The notes below the pieces were generated by a model. The model was not told the DNA's origin, ran no database searches, and worked only from the letters and a program-made list of their open reading frames with translations. From assembly GCA_022824465.1 (NCBI GenBank), contig JAJDZV010000003.1, positions 62,001 through 126,000 on the forward strand: a DNA stretch of 64,000 nt. Reading direction: 5' to 3'. Position 1 is the stretch's first letter. Each line of letters starts with the position of its first letter. The stretch is from Anaerolineae bacterium (GTDB lineage: Bacteria; Chloroflexota; Anaerolineae; Aggregatilineales; Phototrophicaceae). Made by a program: the position numbers and the translations under genes. Below are positions 28,994 to 36,989 of the stretch, piece by piece.

Positions 28994-29428
28994 TCAAGCC
29001 TGAAGGTCGTCAAGCAGCAGTATCGGGAGCTCCCGCACGCGCTTCATATCTCTGTCATTGGTAAGCATGGCATCACAATGTGTGGCGACTGCGCTGGCGA
29101 CATGAAGTGAGTCTGGCGTGCCTAAACCATATCGGGCTCGAATATCGGCTGCGGAAACCGCAATCTCGGGCGCCCAGACGACCAACTCATAGTCATCGCC
29201 TTCCACCAGAATCTCCTTATATGCGCGAACCAGTCGTTGGGCGCCTTGTCGAAGCGGCATCACCAAGACTTCCGCAAGAGTAAGTACGGAACTGTTTGCA
29301 ACAAGATCAGTCTCGTCGATTTTTCTTACGATCTGACGCATCTTTTCCAGATACACCGAGTTCTCTTCGACAAAGTAAATTAAGGGCGACGAATCAACGT
29401 ATAACCGTTGTACGTTTAGGAGTTCCAT
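28994..29428 (-). CDS. PIN-domain ribonuclease toxin, VapC-like
   Basis: About 144 residues with the PIN acidic residues in order: Asp12 (YVDSSPLIYF), Glu53 (TLAEVLVMP), Asp106 (GTPDSLHVA) and Asp125/Asp127 (LTNDRDM). This gives a complete metal site for RNA cleavage. ATG 29428 is preferred over an upstream TTG at 29443. The gene lies 26 bases downstream of a small gene of antitoxin size. VapC toxins usually cut initiator tRNA or rRNA when freed. The target here is unknown. Confidence 0.85.
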   Translation of the reverse strand: MELLNVQRLYVDSSPLIYFVEENSVYLEKMRQIVRKIDETDLVANSSVLTLAEVLVMPLRQGAQRLVRAYKEILVEGDDYELVVWAPEIAVSAADIRARYGLGTPDSLHVASAVATHCDAMLTNDRDMKRVRELPILLLDDLQA

Positions 29429-29454
29429 ATGAATTTGATTCAACGCCGCGTAAC

Positions 29455-29655
29455 CTACTTACCGCGCAATTCGTTAATGTATTCTTGCGCATCGACGCCT
29501 TCCCAAATTTCTTTTCCTAATCCTTGCAACTCTTTTAGGCTGCGCTTGGGCTTTGGCGGCTGGCTTGCCAGATGGTCGACCAAGAGCATGATCAACTCTT
29601 TCTGCTGCCACTGTTCCAGCGCCTTGGCATGCTCAAGCAAGTGGTTTACGGTCAT
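29455..29655 (-). CDS. Probable antitoxin partner of the PIN toxin
   Basis: A 66-residue protein (MTVNHLLEHAKALEQWQQKE at the start), helical, with a basic Lys/Pro-rich middle and an acidic C terminus. It does not show an obvious AbrB or RHH domain and resembles the loosely defined small antitoxins that accompany PIN toxins. ATG 29655 has GGAG nine bases upstream. An in-frame ATG at 29676 is possible but lies only about 4 bases from the expected transcription start. Identified mainly by position before the toxin. Confidence 0.65.
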   Translation of the reverse strand: MTVNHLLEHAKALEQWQQKELIMLLVDHLASQPPKPKRSLKELQGLGKEIWEGVDAQEYINELRGK

Positions 29656-29686
29656 GCTAATCTTCTCCGTCGACATGTTCGACGAG

Positions 29687-29692
29687 ATTATA
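29687..29692 (-). promoter_or_regulatory. Extended -10 promoter of the toxin-antitoxin pair
   Basis: The minus strand reads TGGTATAAT, a perfect -10 with TGn extension, about 32 bases before ATG 29655. The -35 is weak. Confidence 0.5.
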
Positions 29693-29852
29693 CCATGTCG
29701 TGTTAGCTTGAACTTAGATGGTTGCGCCGGCTCGGCTGGCCGACGCGCGCTTGCTGGCGTCTCATCAATTCGACCGACGAATTTCCAATGTGTCGTTGCA
29801 ATCGCGAATATACGCTAGAATACCGCCACTCACTTGGAGAACAGGATCGGCG

Positions 29853-31325
29853 ATGACAGACCGACCAACTGTGATAGCCATCTTCGGCGTGACCGGCGAT
29901 CTTGCGCGCCGCAAGCTCATCCCCTCGCTTTTCAGCAATTTCATCAAGGGACGCTTGCCCGATTGCCTGCGGATCGTCGGCGTGGGCCGGCGCGAGTGGA
30001 CCGACGCTACCCTGGTTGACCACGCCCGCCAATCCCTGCTCAACTACGCTGCGCCGATCTATAACGAACGCGCCTGGAAATGCTTCCGCGAGACGCTCTC
30101 GTACAGCAAGGTCAATCTGCCGCAGCCGGAGACCTACCGCAACCTTAAAGACGACCTGGAGGCATTGGATGGCGACGCCAGCAATCGGCTGTATTACCTG
30201 TCGATCGCGCCGGAGTTCTACGCCGATGTTATCCGCAACCTCGGCGCGCTGGATATGGCGCGGGAAAACGGCGGTTGGCGGCGCATCGTTATCGAAAAAC
30301 CTTTTGGCTACGACTTGAAAACGGCGCATTCGCTAAATCGCGAATTGCACAAGGTCTTTAATGAATCGCAGGTCTACCGCATCGATCATTACCTGGGCAA
30401 AGAAACGGCGCAGAATATCCTCTTCATGCGCTTCGCCAATAACATCTTCGAGCCGGTCTGGAATCGCAGTCATATCAGCAATGTACAGGTAACGGTGGCT
30501 GAGACGGTCGATGTCGGCACACGGGCTGGCTATTACGACGGCTCTGGCGTCATGCGCGACATGGTGCAGAATCACATGCTGCAATTGCTGTCGTTAATCG
30601 CGATGGAGCCGCCATCGGCTTTTGACGCTGTCGCCCTGCGCAACGAGAAAGTCAAGGTGCTGCAAGCGGCCCGCGCCATCAAGCTGGAGGACACCGTCCG
30701 CGCCCAATACGATGGCTACCGCCGCGCTGAGGGCGTCGCGCCCGATTCATCCACGCCGACTTACGCCGCGCTCAAGCTCTTCATCGATAATTGGCGTTGG
30801 AAAGATATCCCCTTTTACCTGCGCTCGGGCAAAGCCATGCGGCAAAAGACGACCCAGGTCAATATCCAATTCAAGCGCCCGCCGAACAGCATCTTTGAGC
30901 TGACAGAGCGCGACGACTACGCGCGGAATGTGCTTTCAATCTGCATCCAGCCGGACGAAGGCATCCACTTGACAATCAAAGCCAAAATCCCCGACCAGCA
31001 GATTGCGAAGTCAGTCGATATGGAGCTGCACTATAAAAACGCCTTCATCGCCGATAACTTGCCGGATGCTTACGAGCGCCTGATTCTCGATGCCATCAAC
31101 GGCGATGCCCAACTCTTCATCCGCAGCGACGAGATCGAGAGCGCCTGGAAGATTGTCGATCCCGTTATTGAAGGCTGGCGCGCTGATCCGGCCGCGCCGC
31201 CAATGCAATGTTACCGTCCCGGCACATGGGGACCGGCTGCTGCCGACGTGCTGCTCGAGCGGGACGAGCATGTCTGGCGTATCAGTTGCCTGCACGAAAA
31301 CGGCTCGGATTGCGGCGATATGTAG
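29853..31325 (+). CDS. zwf: Glucose-6-phosphate 1-dehydrogenase
   Basis: A 490-residue enzyme oxidising glucose-6-phosphate to 6-phosphogluconolactone with NAD(P), the entry to the oxidative pentose phosphate route. The nucleotide motif GVTGDLARRKL (12-22), EKPFG (148-152) and active-site RIDHYLGKE (176-184, His179) are all intact. Length is normal. ATG 29853 has AGGA six bases upstream. The frame is open to 29718 but the extension is not family-like. A TAGAAT (29816-29821) upstream may be its -10. No pgl or gnd gene adjoins it. Confidence 0.95.
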   Translation: MTDRPTVIAIFGVTGDLARRKLIPSLFSNFIKGRLPDCLRIVGVGRREWTDATLVDHARQSLLNYAAPIYNERAWKCFRETLSYSKVNLPQPETYRNLKDDLEALDGDASNRLYYLSIAPEFYADVIRNLGALDMARENGGWRRIVIEKPFGYDLKTAHSLNRELHKVFNESQVYRIDHYLGKETAQNILFMRFANNIFEPVWNRSHISNVQVTVAETVDVGTRAGYYDGSGVMRDMVQNHMLQLLSLIAMEPPSAFDAVALRNEKVKVLQAARAIKLEDTVRAQYDGYRRAEGVAPDSSTPTYAALKLFIDNWRWKDIPFYLRSGKAMRQKTTQVNIQFKRPPNSIFELTERDDYARNVLSICIQPDEGIHLTIKAKIPDQQIAKSVDMELHYKNAFIADNLPDAYERLILDAINGDAQLFIRSDEIESAWKIVDPVIEGWRADPAAPPMQCYRPGTWGPAAADVLLERDEHVWRISCLHENGSDCGDM

Positions 31326-31350
31326 AAAAGTCTAGCTCACCCCCGGCCGC

Positions 31351-31370
31351 CTCTCCGAAGCATCGGAGAG
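31351..31370. terminator. Hairpin between convergent zwf and VOC genes
   Basis: Perfect 8-base arms CTCTCCGA (31351-31358) and TCGGAGAG (31363-31370), 4-base loop, in the gap between two convergent genes. No T-run, so it may be a repeat or bidirectional RNA stop. Confidence 0.45.
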
Positions 31371-31434
31371 AGGGAGCGTCGCGGTCGGGTTGGCCTGCGG
31401 CACAGCCTGGCCCGCCTATCACTTGCGATTCCAG

Positions 31435-32212
31435 CTACTCGATCCAGGGGTCTGCCGTAACCAACTCCATGATGTAGAAGAGGGCGCCGGCCGGGTCGGC
31501 GACGACCGACCAACGCTTGCCGTCAGCATCTACGTGCATATCGATTTCGATCGCGCCGCCGAGTTCGTTGACGCGGCTGATGGCGGCGTCGACATCGGCA
31601 ATGTGGAAGTGCGGCACCCAGATTGGCGCGACATCGTCGAGTTGGAGCATGCCGCCATTGGCACGTCCGCGATTGAAAATGCAGGTGAAGATGCCATCGA
31701 ACTCGTATTCCCAGCCGAAGAGGGCATGGTAGAAATCTTTCGCCCGGGCGACATCGGGGGTCCAGAGCTCATTGAAGCTCATGGCGCCGATGGTGTTGAC
31801 GATGCCCGCGCCGATGCTGTTGTATGGCTGCCAAAGGTTCAGCGCCGCGCCGGTCGGATCCTGAATATGCAGCATGCGCCCGTCATTGAAGACATCCTCC
31901 GCGCCATAAATGACTTCCCCGCCATTCGCCTTCACCACATCAACGAAGGCATCAATGTCATCCACCGTCACGAAATTGTTCCAATGCGACTGGAAGCCGG
32001 CCCCTAGTTGATCCGGCATCATGCCGCTCAGCGCCGCGCAGTCTTCTCCCTCCAACTGGGACACGGTATAGGTCATGCCTTCGCCGATGGGGATCTCGTT
32101 CTTGCTCCAGTCGAAGAGCGCCATTATAGAAGGCTTTAGCCGCTTCCGGGTCGCTCGAGCTGTTATCGGCCCAGCTGAATGTCCCATGCGGATATTTGCT
32201 GACCGTGTACAT
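31435..32212 (-). pseudogene. Two-domain VOC protein 1, frameshifted
   Basis: The N-terminal part reads MYTVSKYPHGTFSWADNSSS...KAFYN from ATG 32212. The rest, ALFDWSKNEIPIGEG onward to the stop at 31435, is in another frame. Comparison with the five neighbours shows one extra base near 32119-32125 (AATGGCGCTC where AATGCGCTC is expected). With that base removed, a normal protein of about 258 residues results. The C-terminal half retains the NTIGAMSFNEL linker and the DPAGALFYIMEL ending. Either a young pseudogene or a sequencing error. Sixth and most downstream of the tandem VOC genes. Confidence 0.75.
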
Positions 32213-32321
32213 TCACACCTCTTTTTGATAAACCGGCCGAATATCATCCGCAATCATATCGAAAACCGTGGGGCTTGTCCGCTACAGATAGATCTGCGGC
32301 AATTTGGAGTCTATTTCCAGT

Positions 32322-32347
32322 GGGCGATTCACAGAATCGTCCCTACA
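32322..32347. repeat. Dispersed palindromic repeat, copy 4
   Basis: Arms GGGCGATT (32322-32329) and AATCGTCC (32335-32342), one mismatch, followed by CTACA, in the spacer between VOC genes 1 and 2. Confidence 0.65.
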
Positions 32348-32485
32348 GCCGACTTAATGGATGGGAATTACCGGTACGGGCGGAGTGATTTCCTGGGATG
32401 TCTCGCCCTTGCATCTTGAGAAGGATGAGAATTGGCGATTTGCCTCACTATCGGACAAGCCTTACAGTCGTTTTTCTGGCGCGAT

Positions 32486-33262
32486 CTATTCTTCCCAGGT
32501 GTCAGCTATTTCAAACTGCTTGATGTAGAAGACGGCGCCGGCCGGGTCTTGCACAATGGAGAACCAGCCCGTATTCAGCGCTTTCATCTTCTGCGTAATC
32601 AGTCGGCCGCCCAATTCTTCGACCCGGTTCATTGCCGCGCCGATGTCCGCGACGCGGAAATAAACCATCCACATTGGCGGCATCTCGCCAAAACACTCAT
32701 CCATTTGCAATATGTCGCCGTTGCTGCGGCCACGGTTTATGATGTCAATGTAATTCTCATCGCCATCAAACTCCCAGCCCAGCACGGCGCTGTAGAAGGC
32801 TTTGGCTCTTTCGGCATCGCGCGTGAGCAGCTCGTTCCAGCACATGGCGCCGACGGTGTTGACGATACTGGCGCCGATGTGTTGCTTGGGCTGCCACAAA
32901 CCGAGATGCGCCCCCTCCGGATCCTGAATATGCAGCATGCGCCCGCTATCGAAGACATCCATCGGACCAAAGATGATCGCGCCGCCATTTTCGGTGACGA
33001 CATCGGCCAGCGCATCGACATCCTGCACCGTCACGTAGTTGAACCAAAATGACGGGACGCCCTCCGGTATCATTCCGCTCAAGGCGGCGGCGTTTTCGCC
33101 CTGATGCTGGAACATGGTATAGGTGTTTCTTTCGTCGATAGGGGTCTCGTACTTCCCCCAGCCGAACAAGTCCTGGTAAAAGGCGATTGCTGTCTCGGGA
33201 TCGGTCGAGCTGTTTTCCGCCCAGGAAAATGTCCCGTGTGGGTATTTCGTCACTTTGTACAA
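32486..33262 (-). CDS. Two-domain VOC (glyoxalase/bleomycin-resistance-like) protein 2
   Basis: A 258-residue cytoplasmic protein made of two VOC domains joined at NTVGAMCWNELLTRD (about 137-150). The first domain starts MYKVTKYPHGTFSWAENSST. The second ends DPAGAVFYIKQFEIADTWEE. The N-terminal half is almost identical to VOC 3, whereas the C-terminal half (GEMPPMWMVYF, LITQKMKALNTGWF) matches VOC 4 better, so the gene looks like a recombinant. The family includes glyoxalases, dioxygenases and binding proteins, and no substrate can be assigned. Confidence 0.85.
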   Translation of the reverse strand: MYKVTKYPHGTFSWAENSSTDPETAIAFYQDLFGWGKYETPIDERNTYTMFQHQGENAAALSGMIPEGVPSFWFNYVTVQDVDALADVVTENGGAIIFGPMDVFDSGRMLHIQDPEGAHLGLWQPKQHIGASIVNTVGAMCWNELLTRDAERAKAFYSAVLGWEFDGDENYIDIINRGRSNGDILQMDECFGEMPPMWMVYFRVADIGAAMNRVEELGGRLITQKMKALNTGWFSIVQDPAGAVFYIKQFEIADTWEE

Positions 33263-33290
33263 TTTGTGCGCCCCTATTCACATACTACAA

Positions 33291-33324
33291 AGACGGTCTC
33301 TCGTTCTTACGCGACGGACCGTCT
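33291..33324. repeat. Inverted repeat in VOC 2/VOC 3 spacer
   Basis: Perfect 8-base arms AGACGGTC (33291-33298) and GACCGTCT (33317-33324) with an 18-base loop, downstream of VOC 3 and upstream of VOC 2. No T-run. Confidence 0.35.
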
Positions 33325-33397
33325 GGTATTCAGGCAAGGGTATGCGTTGCGACAGCTAAGATCCGCTTGCCGCCGCAAGTTATCGCCAGCGGAGCGG

Positions 33398-34165
33398 CTA
33401 CTCTTCCCAGGGATCGGATTTGGAAAGCTGGATGATGTAGAAACTGGCGCCGGCCGGGTCCGCCACAACTGACCAAACGCTGCCACCGGGCACGACCTGT
33501 TTGGGCACGATGACGCTGCCGCCCAATTCTTGTACGCGGGCCGTGCCCGCGTCAATATCGGCGACGGTGAAATAGGGCATCCAGCAGGGCGGCATGCCGG
33601 TGTCCATTTGCAGCATGCCGCCATTGAAGCGCCCGCGATTAATGATTTCGGTATAATGCTCGTCTCCGCCATATTCCCAGCCTAGCACGGCGCTATAGAA
33701 GGCTTTGGCAGCCTCGACATCAGTCGTGTTTAGCTCGTTCCAGCACATGGCGCCGACGGTGTTGACGATACCAGCGCCGATGTGTTGCTTGGGCTGCCAC
33801 AAACCGAGATGCGCCCCCAACGGATCCTGAATATGCAGCATGCGTCCGCTATCGAAGACATCCATGGGACCAAAGATGATCGTGCCTCCATTTTCGGTGA
33901 CGACATCGGCCAGCGCATCGACATCCTGCACTGTCACGTAGTTGAACCAAAACGACGGGACGCCCTCCGGTATCATTCCGCTCAAGGCGGCGGCGTTTGC
34001 GCCCTGATGCTGGAACATGGTATAGGTGTTGTTTTCGTCGATGGGGATCTCATATTTTCCCCAGCCGAACAAGTCCATATAGAAGGCGATTGCCGTCTCC
34101 GGATCGGTCGAGCTGTTTTCCGCCCAGGAAAAAGTCCCGTGCGGGTATTTTGTGACTGTGTACAT
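33398..34165 (-). CDS. Two-domain VOC protein 3
   Basis: A 255-residue protein beginning MYTVTKYPHGTFSWAENSST at ATG 34165, with AGGAG eight bases upstream. The inter-domain block NTVGAMCWNELNTTD and the ending DPAGASFYIIQLSKSDPWEE identify it as a paralogue of its neighbours. Its second domain is slightly shorter (MDTGMPPCWMPYF in place of the ECFGEMPPMW stretch of VOC 2). It is separated from VOC 2 by 135 bases, so the genes may be independently transcribed or weakly coupled. Function unknown. Confidence 0.85.
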   Translation of the reverse strand: MYTVTKYPHGTFSWAENSSTDPETAIAFYMDLFGWGKYEIPIDENNTYTMFQHQGANAAALSGMIPEGVPSFWFNYVTVQDVDALADVVTENGGTIIFGPMDVFDSGRMLHIQDPLGAHLGLWQPKQHIGAGIVNTVGAMCWNELNTTDVEAAKAFYSAVLGWEYGGDEHYTEIINRGRFNGGMLQMDTGMPPCWMPYFTVADIDAGTARVQELGGSVIVPKQVVPGGSVWSVVADPAGASFYIIQLSKSDPWEE

Positions 34166-34182
34166 GATGCTTTCTCCTGTCA

Positions 34183-34212
34183 ATGGGGGCGACTCACAGG
34201 GTCGCGTAGACA
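34183..34212. repeat. Variant palindromic repeat upstream of VOC 3
   Basis: ATGGGGGCGACTCACAGGG followed by TCGCGTAGACA. It aligns with 35085-35114 and, more loosely, with copy 4 at 32322. Confidence 0.5.
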
Positions 34213-34278
34213 GCCACTATGCCGCCGACGCCGCCCGCCTGTCGCCCCTGCAAGGATGTAGTTTTACCGATGTCCGGT

Positions 34279-35067
34279 CTATTCTTCCCAGGGGTCGGCC
34301 TTTGCCAATTGCATGATGTAGAAAACGGCGCCGGCCGGGTCTTCAATGACGGTGAACCAGCCGGTGTCGGGCGCTTCCATCTTCTGCGTAACGACTTTGC
34401 CGCCCAACGCTTCCACCTGTTTCATCGCGGCGTCGATGTCCTCGACATGGAAATAGACCATCCACATCGGCGGCAGTTCGCCGTGTCGCTCGTCTATTTG
34501 CAGGATGCCGCCGTTGTTGCGGCCCCGGTTCGTGATATGGATGTAATGCTCATCGCCGTAGTATTCCCAGCCGAGAATGGCGGAGTAAAAGGCTTTGGCT
34601 GATTCGGCATCGCGCGTGAGCAGCTCGTTCCAGCACATGGCGCCGACGGTGTTGACGATGCCCGCGCCGATGTGGCTCTTCGGCTGCCATAGACCCAGCT
34701 GCGCGCCGGTCGGGTCGGATAGTATCAGCATGCGCCCGCTGTCGAAGATGTCCATGGGCTCGACAAGAATTGTCCCGCCGTTGGCTTTGATCGGCTCGAT
34801 CATGGCGTCCACATCGTCAACGGATACGTAGTTGCTCCAATGAGAGGGGATGCCCTGCGCTTGCATGTCGGGCATCATGGCGGCGAAACCGGCGGCGTGT
34901 TCGCCTTGATGCTGGAACATGGTGTAAAACATGCCGCCACCGAGGGGCTCGTCGATCTTGCCCCAGCCGAAGAGGTCTGTGTAGAAGGTTCTGGCCGCGT
35001 CGGCATTGGTCGAGGTATTGTCCGCCCAGCTGAATGTGCCGTGCGGGTATTTTGTGACTCTGTACAT
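34279..35067 (-). CDS. Two-domain VOC protein 4
   Basis: A 262-residue protein starting MYRVTKYPHGTFSWADNTST at ATG 35067, with AGGAG eight bases upstream. The linker NTVGAMCWNELLTRD and ending DPAGAVFYIMQLAKADPWEE match the array. Its C-terminal domain (LPPMWMVYFHVEDID, VVTQKMEAPDTGWF) is the closest match to that of VOC 2. A repeat variant lies just upstream of its ribosome site. No catalytic assignment can be made. Confidence 0.85.
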   Translation of the reverse strand: MYRVTKYPHGTFSWADNTSTNADAARTFYTDLFGWGKIDEPLGGGMFYTMFQHQGEHAAGFAAMMPDMQAQGIPSHWSNYVSVDDVDAMIEPIKANGGTILVEPMDIFDSGRMLILSDPTGAQLGLWQPKSHIGAGIVNTVGAMCWNELLTRDAESAKAFYSAILGWEYYGDEHYIHITNRGRNNGGILQIDERHGELPPMWMVYFHVEDIDAAMKQVEALGGKVVTQKMEAPDTGWFTVIEDPAGAVFYIMQLAKADPWEE

Positions 35068-35084
35068 GTGCTGGTCTCCTGCAG

Positions 35085-35114
35085 ATGGGGGCGAGTTACA
35101 GCCGAGCGTAGACA
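35085..35114. repeat. Variant palindromic repeat upstream of VOC 4
   Basis: ATGGGGGCGAGTTACAGCC followed by GAGCGTAGACA, immediately upstream of the VOC 4 ribosome site. Same position and sequence type as the element upstream of VOC 3. Confidence 0.5.
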
Positions 35115-35161
35115 CTACGGTTCAGTCGCCCCGGCAAAGTTCTGTCTTTTTCAGACGCCGA

Positions 35162-35953
35162 TTATTCTTCCCAAGGCTCGGCCTGGATCAACTGGATGAT
35201 ATAGAAGTAAGCGCCAGCCGGGTCGTTAAGATAGGCGAAGTGGCCCGCGCCGGGCGCTTCGGTCTTGGGAATGTGGATTGTTCCGCCCAATTCGGAGGCT
35301 TTGCTGATCGACTGGTCGATATCGGCGACGGTGAAGTAGGGCTGCCAGACGGAGGGCATTTCGCCCATGTTCTCGTCGATCTGCATCATAGCGCCGTTGT
35401 TGCGCCCTCGGTTCTGGATCAGGATGTAGCCGTTCTCATCGGCGAAGAATTGCCAATCAAAGAGCGCGCCGTAAAAGGTTTTGGCCGCTTCGACGTCGCG
35501 GCTGAGCAGTTCGTTCCAGCACATGGCGCCGACGGTGTTGACGATGCCCGCGCCGATGTGGTTGCGCGCCTGCCACAAGCCCAGCGCCGCGCCGGTCGGG
35601 TCCATGATAAAAGCCATGCGCCCGCTGTCGAAGACGTCCATGGGACCATAGATGATCTGCGCGCCGTTGGCTGTGGCTACCGGCAAAATCGCGTCGACAT
35701 CATCGACCGTCACATAGCAGGACCAGTGCGACGGGATACCTTGCTCCAGAGCCTCTTGCGTGGCGCCGCTGAGCGCGGCGACATTCTGGCCCTCGAGCTG
35801 GAACATCGTGTAGGTCATGCCGTCGCCGATCGGGATATCGAATGTGCCCCAGCCGAAGAGGCCGGCATAGAATCGCCGCGACGCCGCCGGGTCGGTCGAG
35901 CTGGTATCGGCCCAGCTGAAGGCGCCGTGTGGGTATTTCGTCACTGTGTACAT
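35162..35953 (-). CDS. Two-domain VOC protein 5
   Basis: A 263-residue protein starting MYTVTKYPHGAFSWADTSST at ATG 35953, with GGAG seven bases upstream. The linker NTVGAMCWNELLSRD and ending DPAGAYFYIIQLIQAEPWEE are conserved. Its second domain (HIPKTEAPGAGHFAYLNDP) resembles that of VOC 6 more than those of VOC 2-4. That similarity gradient along the array fits stepwise tandem duplication. Confidence 0.85.
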   Translation of the reverse strand: MYTVTKYPHGAFSWADTSSTDPAASRRFYAGLFGWGTFDIPIGDGMTYTMFQLEGQNVAALSGATQEALEQGIPSHWSCYVTVDDVDAILPVATANGAQIIYGPMDVFDSGRMAFIMDPTGAALGLWQARNHIGAGIVNTVGAMCWNELLSRDVEAAKTFYGALFDWQFFADENGYILIQNRGRNNGAMMQIDENMGEMPSVWQPYFTVADIDQSISKASELGGTIHIPKTEAPGAGHFAYLNDPAGAYFYIIQLIQAEPWEE

Positions 35954-36092
35954 CGATTGTCTCCGTTTACAGGGCTTAAACTGGCGGCTTATCGTAATAC
36001 AGTGCCGCCAGCGCGTCAACATAGCCGAGAGAATATCAACATCAAGAAATGCTTGGGCGTGCAGCGGATGGCGCGCGATAATCCCGCTTTGG

Positions 36093-36884
36093 TCATTCGA
36101 TCCAAGGATCGAGCGCTAGTTTTTGCATCAGGTAAAACTGCGCGCCTGCAGGATCGCTCACAAAGGCAAAGTGGCCCTCGCCAGGGATTTCGAGCTTGGG
36201 GATGTGTATCTCGCCGCCGAGGTCGCGAATCAGCCCAATGGCGCGATCAATGTCGTCGCTATGAAAGTAAGTCCGCCAGTGCGTCTTTAGGTCGCCGAAG
36301 CTGTCGTCCAACTGGAGGAAGCCGCCGTTGTTCCGGCCCCGGTTGCGGATAAACGCGTAACCATTGTCGGCTGTGAAAAACTCCCAGCCGAGGAGCCTGC
36401 TGTAAAAGGCCATGCTGGCATGGGCGTCCCAGGTGAGCAGTTCGTTCCAAATCATGGCGCCCGGCACATTCACGATGCCAGCGCCGACATGCGTGCCCGG
36501 CTGCCACAGGCTGAGTTGCGCGCCGGCCTCGTCGGCAATGTAGAGCATGCGCCCGCTGTCGCCGACATCAGCAGGTCCGAACAAGATAGTCCCGCCTTCT
36601 GACGTAACCATAGGGGCCAAGGCGTCCACATCGTCGACGCTCACATAATTGGCCCAGAATGACGAAGCGCCGGCCGCTTGCATTTCGGCGGGCATGGGAA
36701 TCAATGCGGCGACCTTGTCCGCGCCGAGCTGAAACATGATGTAATGCTGGTCTTCGCCCATGGGCAGGTCGTAGTCGCACCAGCCAAACAGTTGTTGATA
36801 GAAGGTTACGACCTGGCCGGCATCGTTCGAAATATTCTCCGCCCAGCAAAATGTGCCGGGCGGATAATCCTTGACCTGGTACAT
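36093..36884 (-). CDS. Two-domain VOC protein 6
   Basis: A 263-residue protein from ATG 36884 beginning MYQVKDYPPGTFCWAENISN. It is the most divergent member: the KYPHG start is YPPG and the linker reads NVPGAMIWNELLTWD. Its ending DPAGAQFYLMQKLALDPWIE and the RNRGRNNGGFLQLDDSFGD block still match the array. As the first gene of the tandem set in transcription order it may represent the ancestral copy or an older duplicate. Confidence 0.85.
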   Translation of the reverse strand: MYQVKDYPPGTFCWAENISNDAGQVVTFYQQLFGWCDYDLPMGEDQHYIMFQLGADKVAALIPMPAEMQAAGASSFWANYVSVDDVDALAPMVTSEGGTILFGPADVGDSGRMLYIADEAGAQLSLWQPGTHVGAGIVNVPGAMIWNELLTWDAHASMAFYSRLLGWEFFTADNGYAFIRNRGRNNGGFLQLDDSFGDLKTHWRTYFHSDDIDRAIGLIRDLGGEIHIPKLEIPGEGHFAFVSDPAGAQFYLMQKLALDPWIE

Positions 36885-36989
36885 GCCATACTGTCCTTGC
36901 GTTCGCCTTAAAGTGTTCTGACGTCGTCCTGAATTCTCGACGGTTGGAGACGCGTTTTGCGCCTGTCAGCGTTGCCGGCGCCCGGGTAA

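Noticed and set aside
31435..36884. Evenly spaced repeats over the VOC array considered as a CRISPR-like or phage structural repeat
   Set aside because: The repeating unit is an 800-900 base gene with its own start and ribosome site. This is gene duplication.
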